DNA from: Protea cynaroides
Lineage: Eukaryota; Streptophyta; Magnoliopsida; Proteales; Proteaceae
Assembly (NCBI GenBank): GCA_028583415.1
Contig: CM053275.1
Location: 10,293,208-10,357,207, forward strand
DNA: 64,000 nucleotides
Direction: 5' to 3'
The notes under the pieces are model-generated. The model had not been told where the DNA came from. It saw only the letters and a program-made list of their open reading frames with translations, and made no database searches. Of the stretch, positions 48,470-59,672 are shown one piece after another (position 1 is the stretch's first letter; the number at the start of each line of letters is the position of its first letter). The position numbers and the translations under genes were made by a program.

Positions 48470-49200
48470 AAAAAGTAGGGTAGGGAACCCTAAAAATGGA
48501 AAAAAAAATTAAGGCAAGATAAATCCTAAAATGAAAAAAAAGATAGGACAAGATAAAATCTAAAATGAAAATAATGATAGGGCAAGATAAACCCTAGAAT
48601 GGAAAGAACAGTTTAGGGCAAGATAAACCCTAGAATTGAATGAATAATTAGGGCAAGATAAATCCTAGAAAAAATGAATAATTAGGGTAAGATAAACCCT
48701 AGAATGGAAGAAGAAACAATTAGGGCAAGATAAACCCTAGAATGGAAAGAATGATAGGGCAAGATAAACCCTAAAATGGAAAGAATGATAGAGCAAGATA
48801 AACCCTAAAATGCAAAGAATGATAGGGCAAGATAAACCCTAGAATGAAAAGAACAGTTTACGGTAAGATAAACCCTAAAATATTGGAAAATACAAAGAAT
48901 GATAGGGCAAGATAAATCCTAGAATGGAAAGTACAGTTTAGGGTAAGATAAACCAAAAAATGGAATGAAAAATTAAGGCAAGATAAACCTTAGAAGAAAT
49001 GAATAATTAGGGCAAGATAAACCCTAGAATGGAAGAAATGAATAATTATGGCAAGATAAATCCTAAAATAAAGTGAAAAGAGATGAACAGATAGGGCAAA
49101 AAAATCCTTAGAAACCTTAACAGGGCAAGGAATCCCTTAGAAACCTTAACAGGGCAAGTAACCTCTTAGAAATCTTGATAGGGCAAGGAAACCATTAGAA
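48470..49200. repeat. Telobox-bearing minisatellite (GGGCAAGATAAACCCTA)n
   Basis: About twenty units, 30-40 bp, each built on GGGCAAGATAAACCCTAGAA followed by TGGAAAGAATGATA or a variant. Many units contain AAACCCTA, the plant telobox (one and a bit telomere repeats). The last units drift to GGGCAAGRAAMCCYTTAGAA. Confidence 0.92.
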
Positions 49201-50180
49201 ACCTTAGCACACAAATTTCACATTTTGAACTACGTCGTACCTGATTTCTAGGGCCAACTCTAGAATACGTTGGCAATTTGGGACTCCCAAATACGGTACA
49301 AAGTCATACATGAACCATCCATCCAACATATACTTCAACTTGAACAAAGAATCTAATTGAAGCACATGCATAAACCACTACCATAATCTTTAATCACAAA
49401 ACCCATTTCAAACTAAGTTTTGGACGATTTTTAGAATTAGAATACGTAGACAGTTTGAGAGGAACTTCTCAGATTCAGTCCAAGACCAAACCATATTTGG
49501 TCCGGCTCACTGTATAGTACTGTACATTTGCTTGTTTATTTGCTTCGGAACATGCTTGGCTAAACCATAGGTTAGCAGAACTTAGCAACTTGGTTTAGGA
49601 CATCCCCCATTGAACCCTAGTCATCCAGTTGACCAAGTACAATCAGAATTAGAGTCTAAGGAAAGTATAGGAGGCCAATATTGATCGGACGATTTGGGTG
49701 CCTAACACATTCCCATAACCGGTACCTTGAATACTTACCCGATCTCTTGTAGACTAAAGAACTGATACATTAGATCATGAGTCAATAGAAGTCTTACCTT
49801 CTGATGAGACTACATTTTTAAAGGTCCTAGACCATAATCTAGGTGGCGACTCTAACAAAATATTGATCTTCATTAATATTTTATCCCGAGGAGGATCATT
49901 CCTCATTGTCCTCACAATGGAGCCCCTCTTCATCACCTTCGGTTCAAAGATATTGCTATTACATTTTCTTTTTGGATGGTTTTAGTCGATTCACTTGAAT
50001 ATTTCCCCTTGTAAGCCATTCTGAGGCTTTTACATTTTTATGCAATTTAACGCTCATATTCAAAATATGTTCAATTGCAAGATTAAATTCTTTCAGTCTG
50101 ATGGTGCACGATAATACCAAGTATTTGACAAGTTCTTCAAGTCTCGAGGAATTACTCATCAATATTCCTCCCCTCACATC

Positions 50181-52555
50181 TAATCAAAATGGGAGAGCCG
50201 AGTGAAAACACTGATACATTGTTGAAACCAGGTTAAGCTAAATGACAAGAGCTTCAATTCCCCTCTCATTCTGGCCCTTGGCTTTGAAACGGCAGTCTAC
50301 TTGATCAATTGGGTTCCTACCAAGGTCCTTCAAAACATATGTCCATTTTACAAGTTGTTCCATAAAGCAATTGATTATACAATCTTACGTACATATGAGT
50401 GTGCCTGCTAGCCATGGTTACAACCTTACAACAAACATAAGTTTCAGTTTTAGTCAACCATATGTATTTTCCTTGGGTGCAGCAATTGCCATAAAGGATA
50501 CAATGTTATGATCCTTCAGTGGGGTGGACCTTTATTTCTGGCCATGTGGACCTTCGATAAGTGTCCATTATGGATCAATGTACAGATCCAATGATACGCT
50601 GACATGTGATCAATCCCTAATAAAATAGAATTAAAACAGGAAAAGTATAGGGTACCAATCCGCCGAACCGGCTAATCCAAAACCGATTCCAAAAACCTTG
50701 CTCTTGACCATCAGATCATTGGTTCACGACCCGTACCCGCACCTGAACCCAACCATTGATCTTATTGGGTTGTAATACCTCGTAACCCGTTCAAATAATA
50801 GCCTTGAGCTTGGGCAGACTAAGACATGCCACTTACTTACTGAAGAATATACCATTCAGATGCAATGGCAAACCAAAAGAACGAAACCATTTCAATCATG
50901 ATAATAAGCCAAGCATTGTCTATATCCATTATCCATCATTGAAATGAAGCGGGTGCAGGTTAGGAATTAGGAATGTGGGATTATTCCCAATACTCTCCAT
51001 ATATAAGGAATCAAGGTTTCAATCTTTTAGCAATGTGAGATTATTCCTAATAGTCCCCCTCACTTGTAACCCCATTGTTGTTATGTGGTGTATATGCGAT
51101 ATTATACATGGTAATACATATCATTTTTAGGTGATTGGTCTCCCTTTTTGGGTGATTGGGTCCTCTTCTTGGGTGACATTCATATGCTTACTTTTTCATC
51201 ATATTTTCCAATGAATATTCCAAAGTCCCAATGGTATCAAATATACTTTCCGTTATCCAGATTCCCTGCTTGGGAAAGATAGAAAGTACCTCGTCCCTAT
51301 CCTTTTCAAACTTTGGTAAGTCCATCTGCCCATGCATTTTGTATAGAAGGCTATGTATAATTTATATTTATGTTTAAAAGTTTTTTATGACAAATCATTT
51401 ATGAAAATAAATTATGTATCATAAATAATAACTTTTTAGAATCATTAGATATAGAGAAATTAACAATATAATAGATTATCACAACAATAATAAACATCTT
51501 CTAATCTATTTATAAATAAATTATATTAATTTATTTTAATATCATAAATGATACCAAATAATTATATATATCAAAATATATTATATAATTAATTTTAGGG
51601 TAAATTACATAGACACCCCCTCTACTATAGTGAAACTACACAGAACTACCTTGCTTTTATAAAAATTACATAGAATACCCCTCTAATAATGTTATCATAC
51701 AATCTCACCCACACCGTTACTTTCAACTTAACGGTAGAGGCTCAAATTTTTTTTAAGATGAAAATACCCTTATTCTAGTTTTTTTTTTTTTTTTTACCGT
51801 TCTTCTACTTCAACTTCTGCTTCCGTTCTGCTCCGTATGCTTTTCTATTCTAAGGAACAAGAAAACAATTAGTCATAATAACATGACCAAAAGTGATACA
51901 AATGAACAGTAGTAAAGCAGGAAAAAAAAAAAAAACAATATCCAGACCCACTGATTGAGATTGCCCGGAAAGAAAAAAAAAAAAAAAAACAAAGAACAAA
52001 ACCCCTCTAATCGAAAATCATCACTCACGCATCATCACAGCCATAAAAAACCCAATTTAAATTGTTTTGTGACAAGGAACCAGAAATTCTAGATGAAACC
52101 ATCTTTAACAGCTTCATGACTAATCATGGAAAATCGAAATATCCCTGGAGCCTATCATTAAAGAAACACTCACAAGAAAGAGATAGCAGAAGAAAGTAAA
52201 ACTAAAAATAAAATAAAAAAAATAGAAGTAAAGTCCGAATGAAGCTCATACCTGCACTTTTCTCTCCTCCTTTCCTCTTCATCCTGCCGAAGCACTTCTT
52301 CTCTTCTGTTTTTTTTTCTTTTTTTTGGGTAAGTATTCTCTTTTGTTGTTTCTTCCTTCTTCTTCTGCTCCTCTTCTTCTTGTTTTTTTTTTTCCGCCGG
52401 CAGCAGTGGCCTCTCTCCTTCTGCAGCTTCTTCGGTTGAAAACTTTTCAGTTCATCTCTCTCTCTCTCTCTCAGATTCATAAGGGACTATGAAAACCTGT
52501 ATGATAGGAGTGGTTAATGAAGGGGTAGTTAGGTAATTTGGCATGGCAGGGTTGT
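50181..52555. other. Intergenic DNA with dispersed repeat
   Basis: 50540-51330 is related to 17640-18240 near AKR copy B. 51596-51760 begins GGGTAAATTACATAGACACCCCCT, like the end of a TIR element, but its partner end was not found. 52260-52470 is a C/T-rich block with (TC)n. No gene recognised. Confidence 0.5.
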
Positions 52556-52711
52556 AAAACCAAAATAATGGAATTTCAAATGTAATACATACATACACAG
52601 ACAAAATAAGTTAATGGGCAGGAAGTTCTTCAGCCAATCAACATGTGACTAAAAAAAGTTTTGGTCTCCCTAGCGCTTTTCATTAGTGATTGACTAAATA
52701 AGTTAATGGGG
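52556..52711 (+). repeat. Direct repeat, left copy (partner 57133-57288)
   Basis: AAAACCAAAATAATGGAATT to GATTGACTAAATAAGTTAATGGGG is repeated almost without change, same orientation, on the far side of the CACTA remains. Confidence 0.95.
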
Positions 52712-52819
52712 GAACAATGTTAGTAGAGTATTTAAGGGGAAAAAAATTAACAAAATTCTTTGAAATGTAAAACTTACATAAATGAATTGAACTCTGAGAG
52801 GTGTTTCTCCCCGTGAATG

Positions 52820-54426
52820 CTTGGGTTAGAAATGCTATTTGGGCTTTCATTTGATCCATTTGTGTCAGCTAGGCTTTCAATTGATCCATTTCCTTCAGTT
52901 GGGCTTTCATTTGATCCATTTTCGTCAGCTGGGTTTTAATTTGATCCATTTCTGTCAACTGTTCTTTCAAATCATTAATCTCTCCTTGCATATTAGAAAT
53001 AGTAGCTTGGAGTTCTTCATCTTATTTTTTCTTCTGAACATTACTCCGTGCCAGCCCAACATCACTAGGTGCTACTGCTCTGCCTACACCACGTACACGA
53101 CCATTCCTTTCTGGGCCCATGACTTGCAGAAATACATCATCTTGGACAGATTTATCATTTCTCAAGTCTGGAGGTTGTTCATCCAATTTCTGCTCTAGCT
53201 TTTCCTACATTCCAATGTATAATATATTAGAAGCAATTATAAGGGATAATAAACATTGAAAGTCTTCAACCTATGAAATAATTCCACCCTTATAGAATCA
53301 AACACCTACCATAACTTACATTGCACAAAGACACGTCAATGCATAAAAAAAAAAAATAAATAAATAAAACTCTTACCATAACTTCCATTGAATCTTGATC
53401 TATATAGTTTCCATTTTTTCTTTTATGGGTTTTTTCAAAAAGTTCTACCCTTGAAGGTTGTCTACCATCAGGCATCTCAAGGCTCTGAAAAAAATAGTCC
53501 AATGGTAAGGTCAACCAATTTATTTACAACTAGAAATGAATTGTTATTAAAAAACTTACCATCAAATGATTGGTTTGTGGAAAGTTGGTTCGGCCAGCTG
53601 TGTGGGGTAATTTTTGCTTTTTTCTACATTCTTTTTTCTTTTCTGACTTTGCCTATCATAAATCAAACACACCATTAGAAATTGAGGTGCTTGTTAGGTG
53701 AGAGGAAACATATCAAGATTGCCACTATCATTGAAATAACAATGTATTTTTTATTTTAAAATAAAATATATTACCACAAATTCAGGAGAGCTCCATCTAT
53801 CAATGAGATGCTTCCATTGGTCTTCTGGAATTTCAATTGGGAACATTGGGCGAGGGGCATTTCTTATATTTTGAAAACTCTCAATTGTTTTTTTCCTAAG
53901 GGTCTGCTTGTAGTCACTCCACATATGGCCCAAGTTACTTAAAATATATCTCTTGCCATCGCCATCAAATTTGAAATATTTCTATTACAATTTATATATT
54001 TTAGTTAGTAAGAGATAACATTTAAAAACAAAAAATCAAATAAGGGGATAATTTAAAGTCAAACCTACCTCTGTTTCTTTCCATGCCTCTTCTTTGTAAT
54101 ACATTGGAACTGACCTCCAATCATCATAATTTAGTGGAACAATTGTAGAAGTCCTAGCGATGGTCCCCAAAAAGGTAATGAACTCAGTATAATGAGGATC
54201 GATAACCTGCCCCTGTGAATTTAAGTTTATTGTGGGGATTTCAACTGTACTAGGCCTCTTACGTGTTCTTTCAGCTCTAGTACGTCCTCTTTTATGTGTC
54301 AGCTCTACAATGAAACAACAACCAGGCTCCATTAGGCAATTAATTAACTATTCTAAGCAATTAAATTATTTTTATACCTGAAGTTGTGTGTGAAGTACTA
54401 GAGCCATGTGATGTGCTTCCATCCAT
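52820..54426 (-). pseudogene. Ptta/En/Spm (Transposase_24-type) gene relic of the CACTA element
   Basis: The first exon starts MDGSTSHGSSTSHTTS (54426-54378, GT donor). Following exon-like blocks code LTHKRGRTRAERTRKRPST with NYDDWRSVPMYYKEEAWKE (about 54306-54070), FKFDGDGKRYILSNLGHMW ... EDQWKHLIDRWSSPEF (about 53990-53775), KQKLPHTAGRTNF (about 53650-53562), MPDGRQPSRVELFEKTHKRK (about 53485-53378) and a C-terminal coiled-coil region. This order fits the plant Ptta/En/Spm transposase family (PF03004), the TNPA-like partner protein of CACTA elements. The last exon is broken by TAA near 53022 and by TAG at 52871-52869, where its neighbours have Gln. Confidence 0.85.
52843..52980. repeat. 36-bp coding tandem repeat (QLxxMDQ coiled coil)
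   Basis: Four units of about 36 bp code KAQLxEMDQ/KTQLTKMDQ-type 12-residue repeats on the minus strand, a coiled coil usual at the end of this transposon protein. Confidence 0.85.
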
Positions 54427-54663
54427 ATTCGTAAACCTGTATTGAATCATATCATAATTACAATTTGTATATATGTTTGCCAAAATAAATAAATAAAAAA
54501 AGTCATTTGTTTGAAAAATACATTAGGATAATGGCAAACATTGATATGTAACTAGAGACCTCTAAGTTGCATCAACTATTGTACCCTCTAAGTTTGTCCT
54601 TGCCCAATTAATATCAGTATCATCAATATTTACTCTTCTCAGGTCACTAGTTTACATGTTTAT

Positions 54664-56828
54664 TTATTGGTAACCCTGAGTAATATCTTCATCCACGTCA
54701 CCCTTTGTGTCATATACATCGCGCATTGATGCTTTTAGAGCAATAACCCAACCTTGGTTTAGGGGGTCCGACACATAAAACACTTGCTCTGCTTGTCTCG
54801 GGAAAATAAATGGATCATCAGTTAAAAATTTGCCAGTATGTATCAAATGATTAAAGTTCACACGTGTAAACCCGATAGGTTCTTTGAACATCCCTATATT
54901 GCTTGTGTCAGCCCAGTCACAACGGAATAACATTGTCTTCAAGTCCAAATATTCTAACACGATGATCTCCGTCAATACACCATAATAATGCACATTACCA
55001 TCAATGGGCCGACTATCTCTACAGCTAGAGTAGCTTTCTGTTCTTGCCGTTACGACGACCCCGCTGTTCTGGGTACGTCGCTTGGCTTCACGATCCTTCG
55101 TGTGAAACCGGACTCCATTCAATATATAGACCTTATACTTTTTTACTTCTTGACTAGGCCCTCTGGCTAGCCTTTGAATAATGTAAGGGACGACTTCTCC
55201 ACTTTGTCTTATCTTGTCCACCTATTAATTCAAGAATAGTTGGTATGGACACAATAAAAGGAAGATGCAATTAGATTTAAATTGATTAAAGCAGAGAGAT
55301 GTTTTATTGCTTACATGACATCTAAACCATTCTGTGAATTTCTCTGAATGCATCTTCCTTCGCTCACGTTCTCGAACCTTATAGCTTAAGCTATTTTTAA
55401 GCTCATCCAAATGAAGTCTGCACAATGAGATTCCATTAAATGTGAAAAAAATAAAGTCAAATTACGTTAATTTTAACACTTACTGTCGATATATCTCAAT
55501 GTCTTCGTGGTGCATAAGAACATATCGATGTGCTTGATGTAACTCTGTTGATTCTAATGTCTCCAATGCAGCACGGCCTAAAGGTCTACCTTTGCATGAG
55601 AAAATCCAATGTATTTGCTCAGTTTGTGGATTCTCACTATCAACATTCCTGATTGGACGGGTGAATCTCGTCTCTAGGTTATTAATGTGGGTAGAACAAA
55701 ATGTCATGCTTTCATTTGCAATGTAGCCTTCTGCAATAGACCCTTCTGGGTGACTCTGATTGCGTACGTACTCCTTAAGAGTTTTGTTATACCTAGTACA
55801 ATATAAAGTTATTCGAAGAAAGCAAAAAATGTAAGGGAAACAACTCAACTGTAGTAAACCCACAAATTTTATTAATAACTAACCTTTCAAAAGGATACAT
55901 CCACCTTAATGGATTGGTCCACCTAATAATGTCTCCCGTGGTAAATGAATGAGTAAATGAACCATTACATCAAAGAATGCAGGAGGGAAGATCCTTTCAA
56001 GATTGCAAAGTGTTTCTGCAATATTGGCTTCAAGTTTATTCAGCTCTTCCTTCGTAGCCACTTTGGCACATAGACATCTGAAAAACCCACATAACGAAAG
56101 CAAAACCAACTTAACATTCTTCGTTGGATGTACTCGTATTGCCAGAGGAAGGAGTTGTTGCATTAAAACATGACAATCATGGTTTTTCATTCCAGACATA
56201 TCCCTTTCAGTAACTTTTACATTACGTGCTATATTCCCAGAGTAACCATCAGGAACCTTCAACCCGCTAAAGCTCTGCAAAACAATTCTTTTTCTACCTT
56301 AGATAGTGTAAAGCTTGCAGGAGGTATAATGAATGACAATGTCGTAAACTCTTTACATCCTTGATACAATTCCTTCTCTGCTTCTTGCATCAGTCTAAAA
56401 AATTTGTTTTCCTCATCTCCTATACCCTCTGTGCCTCCAGTTGAGGTACTAACACCATCTCCTTCCACCACATGTTCGAAAAACGCATCTTGTAGTATGT
56501 CATGCATGTCAATAATATCATCTTGTTCTTCTTGGTCTTCTTCGTCAACCACAAATTGATCTATTGATGTGGGATTTGTGGATCCAAAATCCCCATGACA
56601 ATACCACGTCGTATAGTCGGTAATAATTTCGTCGACTATCAGGTGTTCATACACTTCTTCTCTTGTTCTACTCTATTGATTAATGCAGTATATACATGGA
56701 CATAAAATCCTATTCCCTGTGCTCACTCTGGAAAAAGCAAACTCTAGGAAAGCATTAACACCAGCTGTGTATAGCTCGCTCAAACGAAAACTCCTATCCC
56801 ATGACCTCTGAATCCAACTCCTATCCAT
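54664..56828 (-). pseudogene. TNP2-like CACTA transposase with catalytic core deleted
   Basis: The N-terminus is a transposase-associated domain: MDRSWIQRSWDRSF, TAGVNAFLEFAFS, ILCPCIYC, stop, REEVYEHLIVDE and YCHGD (56828-56580). The chain continues to EAEKELYQGCKEFTTLSFI (about 56330) and then jumps directly to IPPASFTLSKVEKELFC, VPDGYSGNIARNV, MKNHDCHVLMQQLLPLAIR and FPPAFFDVMVHLLIHLP, the DUF4218 part. DUF4216 follows (MLFRCDWAD, AEQVFYVSDPLNQGWVIAL) to the stop at 54664. The whole tnp2 domain, several hundred residues with the DDE active site in intact relatives, is missing. Other damage: TAG at 56675-56673 and a frame change near 56270. The normal last segment (NIDDTDINWARTNLEGTIVD) is present but separated, near 54550-54640. 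Confidence 0.9.
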
Positions 56829-57132
56829 TTACTTTTTGAGGTATAGATAAGTAAAGCTGAACAAAAAATAAGAAAGAAACAACATAAATTATGAATCAAA
56901 TTTAGAAAAAATCCACAAACAAAAACAAAGTAAAAAACAAGTGAAATACAACATATATAATCATCACGTATCACTCTCAATTATATTTTTATTTATTTTT
57001 TATTTGTCATTCCATATTTTGATGCTTTAAACGCATATATAATCGTCACGTATCACTCTCAATTATACACCCAAAAATGACATAAAATTAGTTAGCCTTC
57101 AAAACGCATTTTATATGCATTATGTTTTTTAC

Positions 57133-57288
57133 AAAACCAAAATAATGGAATTTCAAATGTAATACATACATACACAGACTAAATAAGTTAATGGGCAGGA
57201 AGTTCTTCCGCCAATCAACATGTGAGTAAAAAAAGTTTTGGTCTCCCTAGCGCTTTTCATTAGTGATTGACTAAATAAATTAATGGGG
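57133..57288 (+). repeat. Direct repeat, right copy (partner 52556-52711)
   Basis: Same orientation and nearly identical to the left copy. A partial third version (ATGTAATACATACACACATAGAC) is at about 57900. Confidence 0.95.
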
Positions 57289-58105
57289 AGGAGTAAAATC
57301 ATGTTGTCCCCAATAAATGTTTGATATGAATGTTCATGATTGTTTTCTGTTGTCCTATCTTCTTCTTCTTTGAGAAATAATGAATAATTTATCAAAGAGA
57401 AAGAGAGATGCATAGACAGAAGGTATGACCGAATCCCTGAAGTGGCTAAAGACAGCAAAGTAAAAGCAGAGCAAGCACAAAGGATTACCATGGGATGCTC
57501 AGTTTGCATATCAAACCAAGTCCAGTCATCCCTTAACTGGGTAACTTGTGGGCTAAGGAGTTGGCTGATCTATATAACTTTCAGATTCCTAGAGGAGGCA
57601 AAGACATATATTTCTCCAGTGAGATAGTATTGCTACCTTGGACCATTGCTACTCTTTAGATTATCCAACAGTTGGGGAAATCTCCTTTGACGAATATCTG
57701 CTATTCCACTCAAATTTAAGTGAGATAGCCAATCAGAGATTCTGGTGGAGTTTCATTTATCTTCTCTTGTCAAATTTCCAATGTCTGAAGGACCACTAAA
57801 AGCATAGGTCACAGCTCTGGAAACAATACTCAAGTGCTCATAGATTTCTTTAACAGAGAAGAATAGTAAGTACATAATGATAGCTTTTTTCTTTCTCAAT
57901 GTAATACATACACACATAGACTCTGCTAGAGGGTAATTGTGAAGAAGTTTTTGAACAGGAGATTGAGATGATATTCAATTGGCTTTGAGGCCATAACATT
58001 TCATGAAGTTGGATGGAATGAAAATTCTCTTAACAATTCAATGTGAGGAATTTGGGTACATAAATAATTGTGTTGAGATTTGGGTTGAGGATATAAAGGG
58101 TTGGC
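57289..58105. other. Intergenic DNA, no gene recognised
   Basis: No supported gene. The lowest part may be former 3' UTR of the YSL gene. Confidence 0.55.
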
Positions 58106-58735
58106 TTAAGACAAAGCATCAACTCTGGCATTATCTGAACTTGACAAGACTTCATGCAGATGGGTGGAGTCACCTTTGCCAAAGCAAGTATAGAACTAGG
58201 CAAAGTCCATATCCCATCACCACAGATCAGACCAGAAGCAACTGCAGGCCCAAATGCATCTGCTTTGGCCCTGTTTAACTTCTGCCACACAAATAATGTC
58301 AAGCTTCCAACACACATGTCAATGGCAAAGTAAGACCCAATGTAGAATGGTATTGCCATGGCCATTGGAAGTGGAATATACTTAGCCTACTTCTTTCCTA
58401 CAGAATCTCTTATTCCATTTATCAAAATGGATGCAAAAAAGAACCCATAGCAAAGCTGAAGGCAATGACTCGGTAGAGCTGAGAACCCCTCAATACCTAA
58501 CATAGCCATGCTACGGTAGACGAGTGCATATGGGGCAGGGTATGCTGTTCCAGGTTGACCCATGTCAGTGAAAGCATTGTAGAAGACCCAGAAGACACAT
58601 GGGGATATAACACAACCCATAGCAGTCCCAATCACTTGGCTTACAAACATAGACCGTGGTGAAGCCAATGGAGTCCATCTCTGAGGGACTGATTGGAAAA
58701 ACCATTCCCTAAATTTAAGGACAAAAATATTTGCT
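58106..58735 (-). pseudogene. Yellow Stripe-Like (YSL) metal-nicotianamine transporter, 3' fragment, pseudogene
   Basis: The minus strand codes the end of a YSL oligopeptide transporter: SPRSMFVSQVIGTAMGCVIS, FWVFYNAFTDMG, YPAPYALVYRSMA, ILINGIRDSVGKK, stop, AKYIPLPMAMAIPFYIGSYF, LFVWQKLNRAKADAFGPAVA, GLICGDGIWTLPSSILALA and PPICMK. Intact YSLs move Fe(II)- and other metal-nicotianamine complexes across membranes. The stop at 58389-58387 is TAG where the family has Trp after GKK. A base is missing after ICMK (about 58155), which shifts the last residues; in the old frame the stop would be at 58108-58106. Nothing of the upstream exons was found, and the segment above 58690 does not match, so this is a dead fragment of the last exon. 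Confidence 0.9.
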
Positions 58736-59094
58736 TAACAGAAATACTATTTTTTTTAAACAAACTAAAATCTACTTCCAATGTGAAATGTGTAGATTTT
58801 TTTTGGGGTGAATGTAGCTGAACAGAGACTGGTTCCTGTCCCAGTACAGATACCCTCCTCCCATGGATCCTTCACCATCCATATCCAATACCTAACAAAA
58901 AGTTTCCATTTGTTTTCTTCTTTTACCTAACCAACGAAATTTTATTCTAACTTCAGACCAGAAGGGGCCTAAAAGTTGGTTTATAGGCATTCAATAAGGG
59001 AAACGAATGCCTAATCTTTTAATATCTGCTGTCAGAATCTTTCTACTTATCATTCCATTTAGCAACAATTGTCACTGGTCACTACTCTTGACCA
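58736..59094. other. Intergenic DNA, no gene recognised
   Basis: Nothing recognisable apart from short T and A runs. Confidence 0.55.
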
Positions 59095-59672
59095 ATTAAT
59101 TTGATGGGTCTCGTGAGAAGATGTGAAAGGTTGACCATACCATTTGTTGATAAAAAAAAATACAAAGACGTTTATAAATTACAAGTGAAACATTGCTAAT
59201 CAGATTATCACCATATACATGCTGGTAAGTTCAGGACAAGAACTGGTGAACAAACACCAAAGCACCCAGATCCTAAGCTCAGATTAAACTATTCTGAACC
59301 AAGATCATTATTGTGTCTGATTTGGGTTAGTGAAGGGCCAGCTTCTATACCTAACTGTAAGATTGTAAACTAAACCGGTTGAACTCCTCATCTTACTATT
59401 CATGGGATCATGTGAATCATAAGATTGGTTGACCAATTACTCCGGTGGATCCCATGAGAAGATGTGAAAGGATGACAATGCCAGATGCCATACCAGTTGA
59501 TAAAAATAAAAATACAAAATATGTATACAAATTACAGACGAAACATTGCTAATCAGATTTATTATCTACATGCTGGTAAGTTTTAGACAAGAGCTGGTCA
59601 ACAAAAACCAAAACACCATATCCTAAGCTCAGATTAAACTAATCTGAACCAAGATGATTTTTGTGTCTTATT
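59095..59672. repeat. Two tandem copies of a 350-bp repeat
   Basis: The block from GAGAAGATGTGAAAGGTTGA through AAACATTGCTAATCAGATTA and CATGCTGGTAAGTTC to TCTGAACCAAGATSATT occurs at 59110-59330 and again at 59455-59660. It belongs to the same family as the array at 61900-62320. Confidence 0.88.

Larger units (their letters stand above)
46191..50180. other. Non-coding retroelement-like region with strong strand skew
   Basis: 46340-47520 is poor in G and rich in C/A (short Pro/Thr/His frames, none gene-like). 47530-48080 is extremely T-rich. Two minisatellites follow, then ordinary sequence with a GGTGGCGACTC motif near 49842, a phrase common in plant gypsy elements. Together with the LTR-like DNA before it, this could be the interior of a large non-coding (LARD-type) retroelement. 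No gag or pol similarity was found. Confidence 0.4.
52712..57132 (-). mobile_element. Decayed CACTA (En/Spm) DNA transposon
   Basis: Two transposon genes lie on the minus strand in the usual CACTA order: a TNP2-like transposase gene (56828-54664) and a second gene of the plant Ptta/En/Spm type (54426-52820). Both are damaged. CACTA-type terminal repeats and 3-bp target duplications were not seen, so the real ends are unknown; the borders given are those of the flanking direct repeats. Confidence 0.8.

Noticed and set aside
48470..49200. CRISPR-like array
   Set aside because: Unit lengths vary and there are no unique spacers; this is a eukaryotic minisatellite.
57133..57288. LTR pair of a second retrotransposon with 52556-52711
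   Set aside because: The repeats lack TG/CA ends, primer-binding site, polypurine tract and gag/pol; the interior is a CACTA element.
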